Below, one piece after another: positions 38,109 to 47,439 of a DNA stretch of 64,000 nt; the stretch's first letter is position 1; each line of letters starts with the position of its first letter. The stretch comes from Agarilytica sp045430285 (lineage in GTDB: Bacteria; Pseudomonadota; Gammaproteobacteria; Pseudomonadales; Cellvibrionaceae): contig JAILXV010000004.1 in NCBI GenBank assembly GCA_045430285.1, forward strand, positions 366,839-430,838. Direction: 5' to 3'. The notes under the pieces were generated by a model. It was not told the DNA's origin and ran no database searches. It worked only from the letters and a program-made list of their open reading frames with translations. The position numbers and the translations under genes are program-made.

Positions 38109-38420
38109 TTACATTCCATATCTTTTGGCGAGGGACTCACATTGTGCCAATGAAATTTCTTTCGCCCACTCTATTGATGTATTGATTAGAGCGGCGTGTT
38201 CGGCTTCTGCTTTTGCTAACCAATCTCTCCCCGTTGTTTCAAAAGGGAGGCTATGTATTTCATATAATACAGCGTTAAATACAACGAAATCCGGATCGTT
38301 TTCATAGGCGCCGATCTCTTCTCTGAGTAAGCAAATCTCAATTGAGCCGAGTAGATAGTTGATAGATCCATCAATCATCCCTTGCGTTACGCGGTGAATT
38401 TTGGTGTGTGTTTTTTGCAC
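38109..38420 (-). CDS. Small protein of unknown function (possibly DUF2489-like)
   Basis: A 103-residue soluble, acidic protein with no signal peptide or membrane helix. The stretch DPDFVVFNAVLYEIHSLPF, then WLAKAEAEH and SIEWAKEISLAQCESL, recalls a family of small uncharacterised proteins I associate with DUF2489, but this is from memory. The start is uncertain. The frame is open upstream to a stop at 38484-38486. A GTG at 38420 is the first usable start and an ATG occurs at 38378. It is bounded on its upstream side by a perfect hairpin. Confidence 0.55.
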   Translation of the reverse strand: MQKTHTKIHRVTQGMIDGSINYLLGSIEICLLREEIGAYENDPDFVVFNAVLYEIHSLPFETTGRDWLAKAEAEHAALINTSIEWAKEISLAQCESLAKRYGM

Positions 38421-38491
38421 CTGAATATTCTCAGTGGAGGATGAATTGCGCAGCGTTTTTGGGCTGATGGATCTTGGTGTTAGTCAGCGGT

Positions 38492-38530
38492 GCCTATATA
38501 AAGAGCCAGTAAAAGGCTCTTTATATAGGC
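38492..38530. terminator. Perfect 16-bp inverted repeat, probable bidirectional terminator
   Basis: Arms at 38492-38507 and 38515-38530 match perfectly around a seven-base loop. The core GAGCC/GGCTC is followed on either strand by TTTATATA inside the arm, as in bidirectional terminators. It would end the leftward glycosyltransferase transcript before the small leftward gene at 38420. Confidence 0.65.
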
Positions 38531-38597
38531 GAGAAATACAATTGAGAAGTACCGTTAAAAATAGTCGAGAAATATAAATGCGAATAAATTGGTGTCG

Positions 38598-39647
38598 CTA
38601 TCGTGAGCGATACATTTTCTCTTGGTGCTCTGTGTACCACGCGGTGAAGTCTCGGAATGGGTAGAACATAAAGTAAGGAATCATCAGTGCGCCTAAGGCA
38701 TACGAGCGCACGTTGGGTAGGGAGAATCGTTTTCTGGCGGGGTCAATTAATAAATACAAGCCAATAAAATACATAAACGAAGTGAATAAACGCCATGATG
38801 ACATTAACCGGTTTTTGCTGGAAACTCGGTGTAAGGCCATAAGGTTTCTGACTCGAATGGTGTTTATTTTAAATTTATCGGGTCGATCTTCTGCGCCATC
38901 TGCGTGAAAGAAGCCTGCTGATGGGGCCACCAAAATAAGGCCAAAATGTGACATGCGGTAGGAAAAATCACTGTCTTCGTGTGTGGCGTAATACCGCAGT
39001 AATGTAGACCATCGAGATTGCACGCCAAAGCGACGACGAAATGTTGTGCGGCCGCCATTCATAAGTCCGCTAGGAAACAATCCGAGTCCTTGAACGCTTT
39101 CTGGTGGATCGATAAATCGAACAGGTTTTCCATAAGGAACAAAGTGACTCTCTAAGCTTAAACCTTGTTCTAAGTAGCGTTTTATCCGGTTTAAAAAGCC
39201 TCCGCTTTCAACGGCTGTATCGCCCGAGTGCGTGCTTTCTTGTTCGTCTGGATGAGCACCAATAAAATGCCCGCCGATAATAGCTACTTCCTCTTTAACG
39301 TCTTTTTCATAGCCACTCATAATGATGCCGGCAGCGTCCGGTTTCATATAGATGTCGTCATCAAGGGAAAAGACAATATCTGCCTGGCTCAGGTCAAGGG
39401 CTTGATTTCGTTGATAGGGAATTGAGCGTACTTTTGCGGGTTCGTATACCAGCCGAATATTTTCCCAATAATCCGCGTAGAGTTCCAATATCTTCTCATA
39501 GGTTTCCTTCCAGTAATCGGAAGCATCGACGATCACAATCTCAGAGGGTGGACGAGTTTGGCCTAAGGTATGTTTAAGGCACTCCACTAGGAATTCAGCC
39601 CGATTATAAGTGATGACAATCAGACCCCAGCTTAGCTTAGGTTGCAT
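38598..39647 (-). CDS. Family 2 glycosyltransferase
   Basis: A GT-A fold starts at once (WGLIVITYNRAEFLVECLKH). The nucleotide-sugar and metal site FSLDDDIY (DxD type) lies around residue 95. Later ATHEDSDFSYRMSH resembles the catalytic ED box. A C-terminal hydrophobic stretch (about residues 285-330) may anchor it to the membrane. The length is 349 aa. It stands alone with an AGAGGAA ribosome site. A role in making a surface polysaccharide is inference; the sugar is unknown. Confidence 0.85.
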   Translation of the reverse strand: MQPKLSWGLIVITYNRAEFLVECLKHTLGQTRPPSEIVIVDASDYWKETYEKILELYADYWENIRLVYEPAKVRSIPYQRNQALDLSQADIVFSLDDDIYMKPDAAGIIMSGYEKDVKEEVAIIGGHFIGAHPDEQESTHSGDTAVESGGFLNRIKRYLEQGLSLESHFVPYGKPVRFIDPPESVQGLGLFPSGLMNGGRTTFRRRFGVQSRWSTLLRYYATHEDSDFSYRMSHFGLILVAPSAGFFHADGAEDRPDKFKINTIRVRNLMALHRVSSKNRLMSSWRLFTSFMYFIGLYLLIDPARKRFSLPNVRSYALGALMIPYFMFYPFRDFTAWYTEHQEKMYRSR

Positions 39648-40008
39648 ATTTCTATTCCTCTATCAAGGATGTTTCCACGGAGATTTAGTGAAAGTAGTCT
39701 TGGAGCGCTTGCTGACAGCGGGCACAAAATAACATAATCAGTAGAGATAGAGAATAATTGCGGGGTTTTCTGGGGGCGAGTTGAATGAGTGGCGAATGTT
39801 AGGTCTCGTCTTTACGATAACGGCCTAGCTTTATAGGGCTTTTTACGTCGAGTGATATTTTTTTGATGACGTACTGCGTTTGACGAGAAATATAAAAATC
39901 CAGTGTGTCGGGGGTGAATTGTCCTGGTTATCGGGATATATTGGCGCTCAACACTAAGGAGAAGGGTAAGCCTGCTCCATCCCTCACAAACAACTGGCGT
40001 ATATCCAA
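39648..40008. other. Gap upstream of mutL
   Basis: 361 bases between the leftward glycosyltransferase and mutL. No gene or RNA was recognised. It marks the right edge of the accessory block and should hold the mutL promoter, which I could not place with confidence. Confidence 0.5.
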
Positions 40009-41898
40009 GTGCCCTCATCCGATAAGCAACGATCCCATATCCAAAAACTCAGCCCCCGTCTTGCCAACCAAATCGCGGCAGGTGAGGTGGTTGAGCGCCC
40101 AGCTTCCGTCATCAAAGAGTTGCTCGAAAACAGTATCGATGCAGGGGCAACTCAGCTAGATGTTGAAATTGAAGCGGGTGGCGTGAAACTGATGCGTGTA
40201 CGCGACGACGGTTACGGGATAGCCAAGGAGGATTTGTCCCTCGCGCTGAGTCGCCATGCGACGAGTAAGATTATTCAATTAGATGATTTGGAAGCGGTTG
40301 CGACCTTGGGTTTTCGTGGTGAGGCCTTGGCGAGTATCAGTTCTGTGGCCCGTTTAACTTTGACCTCGAATACCGAGGGGCAAGACAGTGCGTGGAGTGC
40401 TTACGCTGAAGGCCGAGATATGGAAACGCAAATCAGCCCTGCGGCTCATCCTCTGGGTGCCACAGTTGAGGTCAGAGATTTGTTTTTTAATACGCCTGCT
40501 CGTCGTAAATTCCTGCGCACAGAAAAAACCGAATTTAATCGAATCGAAGAAGTGATTAAGCGTTTGGCTTTATCCCGTTTCGAGATTGGTTTTTCACTCA
40601 AGAATAATGGAAAGGTGATTCACAATTGGCGGCCAGCCCATTCTCAAGCGGAGAAAGAGCGGCGTACTGCCCAGATCTGTGGCCCAGCATTTATTGAAAA
40701 TGCCCTATTTGTTGATATTGAGCGCGCGGGTTTACATTTATGGGGGTGGGTAGCCAACCCTACTTTTTCACGTAGCCAGGCCGACATGCAGCATTTTTAT
40801 GTGAATGGTCGTGCGATACGTGATCGCCTTGTGACCCATGCTGTTAAACAAGCCTATCAAGATGTTTTATATCATGGCCGTCATCCGGCGTTTGTGCTGT
40901 ACATAGAGTTGGACCCCGCGAATGTGGATGTGAATGTTCATCCGACAAAGCATGAAGTGCGCTTTAGGGATGGCCGCCTAGTGCACGACTTTTTATTTCG
41001 CAGTTTGCATAAAGCCCTGGCTGATGTGCGACCAGATTCGGAGCTTTATGATCAGCAAGCTTCTAGTCCAGCGGAGCCGGTAGCTGACGTGGCGCCTTTG
41101 CAGGGTGCAATGGGCTTTGGTGCGGCAGGAACATCCGCATCTTCACCGAATGCTGGTTCGGGATATTCCTACGTGCCTTCACCTGCTGGGGTGAGCGTTA
41201 GCGTAAACGAACAGGTCGCACAGTACAGTGCTTTGGTTAACCCGCCTTCCTCTGATCCTCGGTCTGGTAATCAGCCTCCTCAGGAAATGAGAAATGGGGG
41301 CGAAAACGGTGAGATACCGCCACTTGGCTTTGCGATTGCCCAAGTGAAAGGGGTGTTTATTTTGGCTGAGAATGCCAACGGCTTGGTGATTGTTGATATG
41401 CACGCGGCCCACGAGCGAATTACCTACGAGAAATTTAAAACGCAATTTACTGAACAGCAGTTGCAGTCTCAGCCTTTGTTGGTGCCACAGTCGATTGCGA
41501 TCAGTGAGAAAGAGGCGAACTGTGCGGAAGAAAATGAAGAGCTGTTTACTCGTATCGGTTTCGAGATTGAACGTGCAGGCCCCGAGTCGCTGTTGGTTCG
41601 GCAGGTGCCGGTTATGTTGTACAAATCGGATATCGAGAGCCTGGTTAGAGACGTGCTCTCAGATGTGATCGAATATGGTTCTAGCCAGCGTATTGAACAA
41701 AACATTAACGAGATTCTTTCGACTATGGCGTGCCACGGTTCTGTACGTGCGAATCGGCAGCTGACGATTCCCGAAATGAACGGCTTGTTACGTGATATGG
41801 AAGCAACGGAGCGCAGCGGCCAATGTAATCATGGTCGCCCAACATGGACGCAAATGAGCATGACCGAGTTAGACAAACTCTTTATGCGGGGCCAGTAG
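40009..41898 (+). CDS. mutL: DNA mismatch-repair protein MutL, endonuclease-type
   Basis: GHKL ATPase that links MutS to downstream repair. The N-terminus has IAAGEVVERPASVIKELLEN, DDGYGI and GFRGEALASI. A variable Ser/Gly/Pro linker (about residues 345-430) precedes the dimerisation domain, which carries DMHAAHERITYE. That fits the DQHA(X)2E(X)4E endonuclease motif with Met for Gln. ACHGSVRAN and CNHGRPTW supply further metal ligands. This points to MutH-independent, nicking-type repair, as in Pseudomonas. The GTG at 40009 is used; no better start precedes the ATPase motif. It is 629 aa. Confidence 0.94.
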   Translation: MPSSDKQRSHIQKLSPRLANQIAAGEVVERPASVIKELLENSIDAGATQLDVEIEAGGVKLMRVRDDGYGIAKEDLSLALSRHATSKIIQLDDLEAVATLGFRGEALASISSVARLTLTSNTEGQDSAWSAYAEGRDMETQISPAAHPLGATVEVRDLFFNTPARRKFLRTEKTEFNRIEEVIKRLALSRFEIGFSLKNNGKVIHNWRPAHSQAEKERRTAQICGPAFIENALFVDIERAGLHLWGWVANPTFSRSQADMQHFYVNGRAIRDRLVTHAVKQAYQDVLYHGRHPAFVLYIELDPANVDVNVHPTKHEVRFRDGRLVHDFLFRSLHKALADVRPDSELYDQQASSPAEPVADVAPLQGAMGFGAAGTSASSPNAGSGYSYVPSPAGVSVSVNEQVAQYSALVNPPSSDPRSGNQPPQEMRNGGENGEIPPLGFAIAQVKGVFILAENANGLVIVDMHAAHERITYEKFKTQFTEQQLQSQPLLVPQSIAISEKEANCAEENEELFTRIGFEIERAGPESLLVRQVPVMLYKSDIESLVRDVLSDVIEYGSSQRIEQNINEILSTMACHGSVRANRQLTIPEMNGLLRDMEATERSGQCNHGRPTWTQMSMTELDKLFMRGQ

Positions 41899-42945
41899 GT
41901 GAGCGAGCTTTCAGCCCATATAGAGTCTTCAGCTCATATAGAGCCATCAGCTAATATAGAGTCATCGGATCAAACACCGTTATTGGGCAAAAAACCATTA
42001 GCCGTTTCGCTCATGGGGCCAACCGCCGCAGGTAAAACCGACTTGGCGATCGCCCTAACTCAGACGCTAAACGCAGAAATTATCAGTGTCGATTCCGCCT
42101 TGGTTTATCGGGGATTAGACATTGGTTCAGCTAAGCCTTCTACAGAGGAGCTTGCCGCAGCGCCTCATAGTCTGATCGATATTCGTGACCCCAGCGAGCC
42201 ATACTCTGCTGCGGATTTTGTCCTGGATGCTCGTCGTGAAATGAAGGATATTCTTTCGCGCGGCAAAACGCCCCTATTGGTGGGTGGCACCATGCTCTAT
42301 TTCAAAGCTTTATTGGAAGGCCTGTCGCCTATGCCTGCATCGGATGAGGTCGTACGCAAAGCGATTGAGGACGAAGCGGATGAGCATGGTTGGCCCTATA
42401 TGCATGATCAACTCCGCGACGTTGATCCAATATCGGCTGATAAAATCCACCCGAATCATTCCCAGCGTTTAGGTCGGGCGTTGGAAGTGTTTCGTATCAG
42501 TGGAAAGCCCATGTCTAGCTATCATGCGCAGGAAGATTCGGGGGCTTTGTCGGAGTTCGATTGGGTGCAGTGTGCAATCGCGCCGAGAGACCGAAAGGTC
42601 TTGCACGATCGTATTGCGCTCCGTTTTGATCGGATGATCGAGCAGGGTTTTTTGGATGAAGTGCGCACACTTATGGCCCGTGGTGATTTGAATCAAGATC
42701 TTCCGGCCATTCGAGCGGTAGGCTATCGCCAGGCTTGGGAGCACCTTCAGGGTGATTACGATCTGAATGAGATGCTCGAAAAGGGGAAGGCGGCGACTCG
42801 GCAGCTCGCCAAGCGTCAATTGACCTGGTTAAGGTCCTGGCCGGAGGTTCATTGGCTCGATACTCAGCAGCAAGACGGTAATTTCTGCTCAATTGAGGAT
42901 TTAAGTGAGAAGCTCTTGAATATTATCGCCAAAAGAGCCATATAA
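41899..42945 (+). CDS. miaA: tRNA dimethylallyltransferase MiaA with a repeat-containing N-terminal extension
   Basis: Adds the dimethylallyl group to A37 of tRNAs reading UNN codons. The P-loop is MGPTAAGKTDLAI (about residue 39 on), followed by DSALVYRGLDIGSAKP, IDIRDPSEPYSAADF, LVGGTMLYFKAL and the C-terminal RAVGYRQAWEHL and RQLAKRQLTWLR. The GTG at 41899 follows the mutL stop directly. It gives about 22 more residues before the P-loop than E. coli, made of AHIESS-like repeats. A TTG at 41983 would give a more usual N-terminus, so the start is uncertain. Confidence 0.92.
   Translation: MSELSAHIESSAHIEPSANIESSDQTPLLGKKPLAVSLMGPTAAGKTDLAIALTQTLNAEIISVDSALVYRGLDIGSAKPSTEELAAAPHSLIDIRDPSEPYSAADFVLDARREMKDILSRGKTPLLVGGTMLYFKALLEGLSPMPASDEVVRKAIEDEADEHGWPYMHDQLRDVDPISADKIHPNHSQRLGRALEVFRISGKPMSSYHAQEDSGALSEFDWVQCAIAPRDRKVLHDRIALRFDRMIEQGFLDEVRTLMARGDLNQDLPAIRAVGYRQAWEHLQGDYDLNEMLEKGKAATRQLAKRQLTWLRSWPEVHWLDTQQQDGNFCSIEDLSEKLLNIIAKRAI
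41911..41964 (+). repeat. Three tandem 18-bp repeats at the start of miaA
   Basis: Copies at 41911-41928, 41929-41946 and 41947-41964 share the pattern TCAGCxxATATAGAGxCx. They keep frame and encode SAHIES/SAHIEP/SANIES. Copy number could vary without breaking the frame. Confidence 0.9.
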
Positions 42946-43220
42946 TGTAGACCGGCTAACAGAATAGGCTAAGCTAAATTTGATAGTCGGCTTTTTAAGG
43001 GCGTATTAGCACTAATTAAATAGGTCCAAGGGAACTTTCCTCCCTAAATTTTGTTATTCGTTATAGTTTGTCGTATTAATTGCTTGCATTCACAGGGCTG
43101 ATTTGGCCCGTACGGTATTGACCTTATTCCTCTCTGCTCACAAGTTGCTTTGGGCAGGGGCGTAGTTTTTGTTCCATACCCGTGAGTGTTTTATTTTACT
43201 GTCCAATAAGGAGAACACCC

Positions 43221-43478
43221 ATGTCAAAAGGGCATAGCTTACAAGACCCTTACCTAAACGCTTTGCGTAAAGAACGTATTCCCGTATCAATTTACCTTGT
43301 AAACGGAATTAAACTGCAAGGTCAGGTTGAATCATTCGATCAGTTCGTCGTATTGCTGAAAAACACCGTTAGCCAAATGGTTTACAAGCATGCAATTTCC
43401 ACAATTGTACCTTCTCGACCTGTACGCGTGCCCATGTTGAACCCAGAAACGGGTGAAGACGCGGACGGCGGAGAATAA
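43221..43478 (+). CDS. hfq: RNA chaperone Hfq
   Basis: Hexameric Sm-like protein pairing small RNAs with mRNAs. Sm1 contains GHSLQDPYLNALRKERIPVS and VNGIKLQGQVESFDQFVVLL. Sm2 contains the YKHAISTIVPSRPV motif. A short acidic tail ends the 85-residue protein. The ATG at 43221 has AAGGAG eight bases upstream. An earlier in-frame start at 43182 is rejected. It lies between miaA and hflX as in most gammaproteobacteria, with a 275-base gap upstream (42946-43220) that probably holds its own promoter. Confidence 0.97.
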   Translation: MSKGHSLQDPYLNALRKERIPVSIYLVNGIKLQGQVESFDQFVVLLKNTVSQMVYKHAISTIVPSRPVRVPMLNPETGEDADGGE

Positions 43479-43490
43479 TCGGAGCCATAT

Positions 43491-44813
43491 TTGTTTTTTG
43501 ATAGGCCCGATTCAGGTGAAACAGCCATACTGGTTCACCTGGAATTTACCCGTTCGGTAACAGCAAACGATCCACGAGAGTTTGAAGACTTAGTTTTATC
43601 TGCTGGGGGCGACCCAGCAGCTTTCCTACTCGGGCGTCGAAACTCACCAGACGCACGCTACTTTATGGGCTCCGGAAAGTTAGATGAGCTGGTAGAGCTA
43701 GTGAACCTCCACTGTGCCGAAATCGTCATTTTTAATCATGAACTGTCCCCAAGCCAGGAGCGAAACCTGGAAGAGGTGCTGCAGTGCCGTGTGCTGGACC
43801 GTACCGGCCTCATTCTTGATATCTTTGCTCAGCGTGCGCGCACTCACGAAGGTAAGTTGCAGGTTGAACTTGCTCAGCTTGAGCATATGTCGACGCGGCT
43901 AATTCGAGGTTGGACGCACTTGGAGCGCCAAAAGGGTGGTATTGGCCTACGTGGTCCAGGTGAGACGCAGTTAGAAACCGATCGCCGTTTATTGCGCGGT
44001 CGTATCAAGTCCATTAATAAGCGTATGGAGAAAGTACGCAAACAGCGAGAGCAAGGCCGAAGGGCGCGAACGCGTGCGGAAATACCAACGGTCTCTCTGG
44101 TGGGCTATACCAATGCCGGAAAGTCGACCTTGTTTAATGCCCTAACAGGTGCCGAAGTTTATGCCGAGGATCAGCTGTTCGCAACGTTAGATCCCACCAT
44201 GCGTAAAGTGGCCCTTGGTGCTGCAGGTACCGCTATCTTGGCGGATACGGTGGGCTTTATCAGCCATCTACCTCACCGTTTGGTCGAGGCGTTTCGAGCA
44301 ACATTGGAAGAAGCGTCAAACGCTGATTTGTTGCTACATGTTATCGATGCCGTTGATGAAGAACGCACTCACAATATTGAGCAAGTGAATCTTGTGCTGG
44401 ATGAGATAGGCGCGAGTGATCTTCCTCAGCTCTTGGTCTTTAATAAAATAGACCTGATCACCGATTACCAGCCCCGTATTGATCGTGATGAAAGCGGTCA
44501 GCCTGTCGCAGTATGGTTATCGGCTCAAGCGAACAATGGCCTGGATCTGCTCACGGATGCGATTGCTGAATTGGTTTCCGATAAAATCATTCAAACATTG
44601 GTGACATTACCCCAAGAGTCCGGAAGTTTACGGGCTCGTCTTTATCGTCATAAGGCGGTCTTATCCGAAGCCTATAGCGATGAGGGGGTTTGCGAACTGG
44701 AAATTCGCCTGCCCTTATCAGACTTATCAAAACTGCTCGCGGCAGAGAATCTAAGCATTGATTCCTTGGGCATAAACGACGATGATGCTCTGCACACGCG
44801 TTTAGCTGGTTAA
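43491..44813 (+). CDS. hflX: Ribosome-associated GTPase HflX (TTG start)
   Basis: Splits stalled or heat-damaged ribosomes. The N-terminal HflX domain includes LGRRNSPDARYFMGSGKLDE. A coiled coil follows and then the GTPase domain, with P-loop GYTNAGKSTLFNAL, DTVGFI and NKIDL. It is 440 aa. The start is the TTG at 43491 with GGAG six bases upstream, because MFFDRPDSGE matches the family N-terminus. It is 12 bases after hfq. Confidence 0.94.
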   Translation: MFFDRPDSGETAILVHLEFTRSVTANDPREFEDLVLSAGGDPAAFLLGRRNSPDARYFMGSGKLDELVELVNLHCAEIVIFNHELSPSQERNLEEVLQCRVLDRTGLILDIFAQRARTHEGKLQVELAQLEHMSTRLIRGWTHLERQKGGIGLRGPGETQLETDRRLLRGRIKSINKRMEKVRKQREQGRRARTRAEIPTVSLVGYTNAGKSTLFNALTGAEVYAEDQLFATLDPTMRKVALGAAGTAILADTVGFISHLPHRLVEAFRATLEEASNADLLLHVIDAVDEERTHNIEQVNLVLDEIGASDLPQLLVFNKIDLITDYQPRIDRDESGQPVAVWLSAQANNGLDLLTDAIAELVSDKIIQTLVTLPQESGSLRARLYRHKAVLSEAYSDEGVCELEIRLPLSDLSKLLAAENLSIDSLGINDDDALHTRLAG

Positions 44814-44992
44814 GTGTATTTACCTTAGGTAATACAAATTATTATTTTGTGCGTAAATTAACCAGAGTACCGTGTGAAAATTAAATAATTCAGATTAAAC
44901 GCGCTGCTGAGCAATACAAGCCTTGGTGCCGCCTTGAAAAATTCTAATCGAACTTCATATCCTACATTCACATAAAGTAACTGGAGAATCCT

Positions 44993-46159
44993 ATGGCTTG
45001 GAATGAGCCTGGCAATAAAGATCCATGGGGTGGCGGCAATCGTGGTAACGATGGCCCGCCTGATATAGACGAAGCGATACGAAACCTACAAAAGAAACTG
45101 TCCGGTATATTTGGTGGCGGCGGTGGAGGTGGCGGCAGCCAGAACGCTTCCGGTGGCTTAAACAAAAGTATATTCGTCATTATCTTCGCTATTGCCGCCT
45201 TGGCGTATTTTATTGCTGGCGCCGCGGTGGTGAATGAACAAGAGCGCGTTGTGGTGCTGCGCTTGGGCGTATACAACGAAACAAAAGGCCCAGGCTTTCG
45301 TTGGAACCCACCTTTGGTTGATTCTGCAACCACGGTTAACGTGACTAAGCTCCGTAACTGGACAACCACCGAGCAAATGCTGACGCAAGATTTGAATATT
45401 GTTGATATTAAACTTTCTGTTCAGTACGCGATTGAAGATGCACGTGATTTTGTCTTAAATGTGCGGGCACCAGAATCCAGTTTGCAGCAAGCGGCAAATA
45501 GTGCGTTACGCCATGTGGTTGGGTCTACGGTCATGCATGATGTGCTGACACAAGGCCGTGAAACCGTCGCTGCGCAAATCGAAGAACGATTACAGGCATA
45601 TTTGAACAACTACGGTGCCGGTATTCTTATTGAAAAAGTGAACGTGGAAGATTCCAACCCGCCAGCTGAAGTACAGTCAGCATTTGATGATGTGATTAAG
45701 GCGCGTGAAGATGAAGAGCGTTACAAAAACCAGGCGCAATCCTATGCAAATGGCATCGTGCCAGAAGCCCGAGGGCAGGCTCAACGAATAAAAGAAGAGG
45801 CAACAGCATATAGAGCGAAAGTGATTGCTCAGGCTGAAGGTGAGGCGCAACGCTTTGAGTATGTGCTTGCAGAATATAAAAAAGCACCTGAAGTCACGCG
45901 GCAGCGTTTATACATCGATGCTGTTCAGGAAGTGATGTCAAAATCTTCTAAAGTGCTTGTCGATGTCGAAGGCGGCAATAACATGTTGTATTTGCCGCTC
46001 GATAAAATTGTGAATGCCTCTGGTGCACAAACAGCAAGCTCGACAGCCAGTCGTGGTGGGCTGAGTGGTGCCGACAGAGATATTATTATTAATCAAGTAG
46101 TCGAGGAGTTGCGCCGTGAAATCAATTCTAGCACTACTCGCCGTAGGGAGACCCGCTAA
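44993..46159 (+). CDS. hflK: HflK, FtsH-modulating band-7 membrane protein
   Basis: With HflC it forms a large periplasmic cage around the FtsH protease. The N-terminus is cytoplasmic and rich in Gly/Asn/Pro (WNEPGNKDPWGGGN, then a poly-Gly run). One membrane helix (about residues 60-82) precedes the SPFH/band-7 domain (VVNEQERVVVLRLG) and an Ala/Glu-rich coiled coil. It is 388 aa. The stop overlaps the hflC start by one base. Confidence 0.95.
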   Translation: MAWNEPGNKDPWGGGNRGNDGPPDIDEAIRNLQKKLSGIFGGGGGGGGSQNASGGLNKSIFVIIFAIAALAYFIAGAAVVNEQERVVVLRLGVYNETKGPGFRWNPPLVDSATTVNVTKLRNWTTTEQMLTQDLNIVDIKLSVQYAIEDARDFVLNVRAPESSLQQAANSALRHVVGSTVMHDVLTQGRETVAAQIEERLQAYLNNYGAGILIEKVNVEDSNPPAEVQSAFDDVIKAREDEERYKNQAQSYANGIVPEARGQAQRIKEEATAYRAKVIAQAEGEAQRFEYVLAEYKKAPEVTRQRLYIDAVQEVMSKSSKVLVDVEGGNNMLYLPLDKIVNASGAQTASSTASRGGLSGADRDIIINQVVEELRREINSSTTRRRETR

Positions 46160-47031
46160 TGACTCCTAAAGCTATGTTTTCCATGATCTTCGCGATCATT
46201 GCTATTTTTGTTGCCAGCAACACGCTCTACATCGTTAATGAATTTCAGCGGGGTGTTTTACTGCGTTTAGGAAAGGTAACCGATAACGATCTTCAGCCTG
46301 GCTTGCATGCCAAAATTCCATTTATTGATAATATTCGCAAATTTGATGCACGGGTCCTGACCCTGGATGCGCGACCAGAGCGTTTTCTAACGGTAGAAAA
46401 GAAAAGCATCATGGTCGACTCCTTCGCCAAGTGGCGCATTATCGATGTGGGTAAGTTCTACACCGCGACCAACGGTGAAGAGGATCGTGCTCAACGTCTA
46501 CTAGCCCAGCGTATTAATGAAGGTTTACGTAACCAATTTGCGCAACGCTCGCTTCAAGAAGTTGTGAGCGGTGAGCGTGACCAGTTAATGGTGAACATTG
46601 CGGTACAGCTCAATGAGTTCACGCAAGAATCTGTGGGTGTAGAAATCGTTGATGTACGAGTGAAAAAGATCGATTTGCCCGATGAGGTCAGTGACCCCGT
46701 ATACAGTCGTATGCGTGCAGAGCGAGAGCGAGAAGCGCGCGAGCACCGTTCCAAAGGTAAAGAGCAAGCGGAAATCATTCGTGCAGATGCCGATCGTCAG
46801 CAGATCATCATCGAAGCAGATGCCTATCGTGAAGCTGAATTCCTGCGTGGTGAAGGGGATGCAAAAGCGTCAGCGATATACGCAAAGGCCTACAACAAGG
46901 ACCCAGAGTTCTATGCCTTCGTTCGTAGCTTGAATGCCTATAAAGAGACCTTTAGCGGTAAGCAAGATATCTTGTTGGTCGATCCAGAGAGTGACTTCTT
47001 CCGTTATCTCAACAAATCTACTGGTAAGTAA
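46159..47031 (+). CDS. hflC: HflC, FtsH-modulating band-7 membrane protein
   Basis: Partner of HflK. One N-terminal membrane helix (about residues 5-25) is followed by a band-7 domain (IVNEFQRGVLLRLGKV) and a long helical part, EREREAREHRSKGKEQAE. The protein ends in FRYLNKSTGK. It is 290 aa, normal. It is coupled to hflK by a one-base overlap and followed by a terminator. Confidence 0.95.
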   Translation: MTPKAMFSMIFAIIAIFVASNTLYIVNEFQRGVLLRLGKVTDNDLQPGLHAKIPFIDNIRKFDARVLTLDARPERFLTVEKKSIMVDSFAKWRIIDVGKFYTATNGEEDRAQRLLAQRINEGLRNQFAQRSLQEVVSGERDQLMVNIAVQLNEFTQESVGVEIVDVRVKKIDLPDEVSDPVYSRMRAEREREAREHRSKGKEQAEIIRADADRQQIIIEADAYREAEFLRGEGDAKASAIYAKAYNKDPEFYAFVRSLNAYKETFSGKQDILLVDPESDFFRYLNKSTGK

Positions 47032-47076
47032 GCAATTTACGCTGTCGTAAGGCAGCAAAATTCGGTAAAATAAGTT

Positions 47077-47104
47077 AACCGGCCCCAAAGGCGCCGGTTT
47101 TTTT
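47077..47104 (+). terminator. Rho-independent terminator after hflC
   Basis: Stem AACCGGC/GCCGGTT with a nine-base loop and seven T. It closes the hfq-hflX-hflK-hflC run. Confidence 0.85.
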
Positions 47105-47205
47105 ATGCTCAGAAAAATGATGGGGTTACCGTATCTCGGTAGTCTTGACGTTCACGCGAATACCAATCGTAAAGGTCGACATGAGAGAAGTAGGAGTCTA
47201 ACCCG

Positions 47206-47391
47206 ATGTGGCTAGAACTGGCTCGGGCTGCGTGCCTAGTCCTCATTCTGGAGGGCATTCTTCCTTTTTTGTATCCCAATCGTTGGCGCCAGGCGGTGGC
47301 AACATTGGCCACAATTAGTGATCGACAACTCCGTATCATTGGCTTGGCAAGCATGCTTGCTGGAGTGGCCTTGCTTTTTCTGACCAAATAA
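47206..47391 (+). CDS. Small DUF2065-family inner-membrane protein (YjeT-like)
   Basis: A 61-residue protein with two hydrophobic helices (about residues 4-22 and 42-60) separated by a basic loop, NRWRQAVATLATISDRQLR. This is the DUF2065/YjeT pattern, and this gene regularly lies between hflC and hisZ or purA. Its function is unknown. A GGAG site precedes the ATG. Confidence 0.88.
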   Translation: MWLELARAACLVLILEGILPFLYPNRWRQAVATLATISDRQLRIIGLASMLAGVALLFLTK

Positions 47392-47439
47392 ACACCCTTT
47401 TTTGAGTAGATCGAACCATATAACGGTGCGCCAAAGTTT

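Noticed and set aside
38420..38484. Upstream extension of the small gene at 38109-38420
   Set aside because: The frame is open to 38486 but offers no ATG, GTG or TTG with a ribosome site before 38420.
39811..39846. Possible terminator (GCCTA/TAGGGC followed by T-run) before mutL
   Set aside because: The stem is short and imperfect, and no gene on that strand would need it there.
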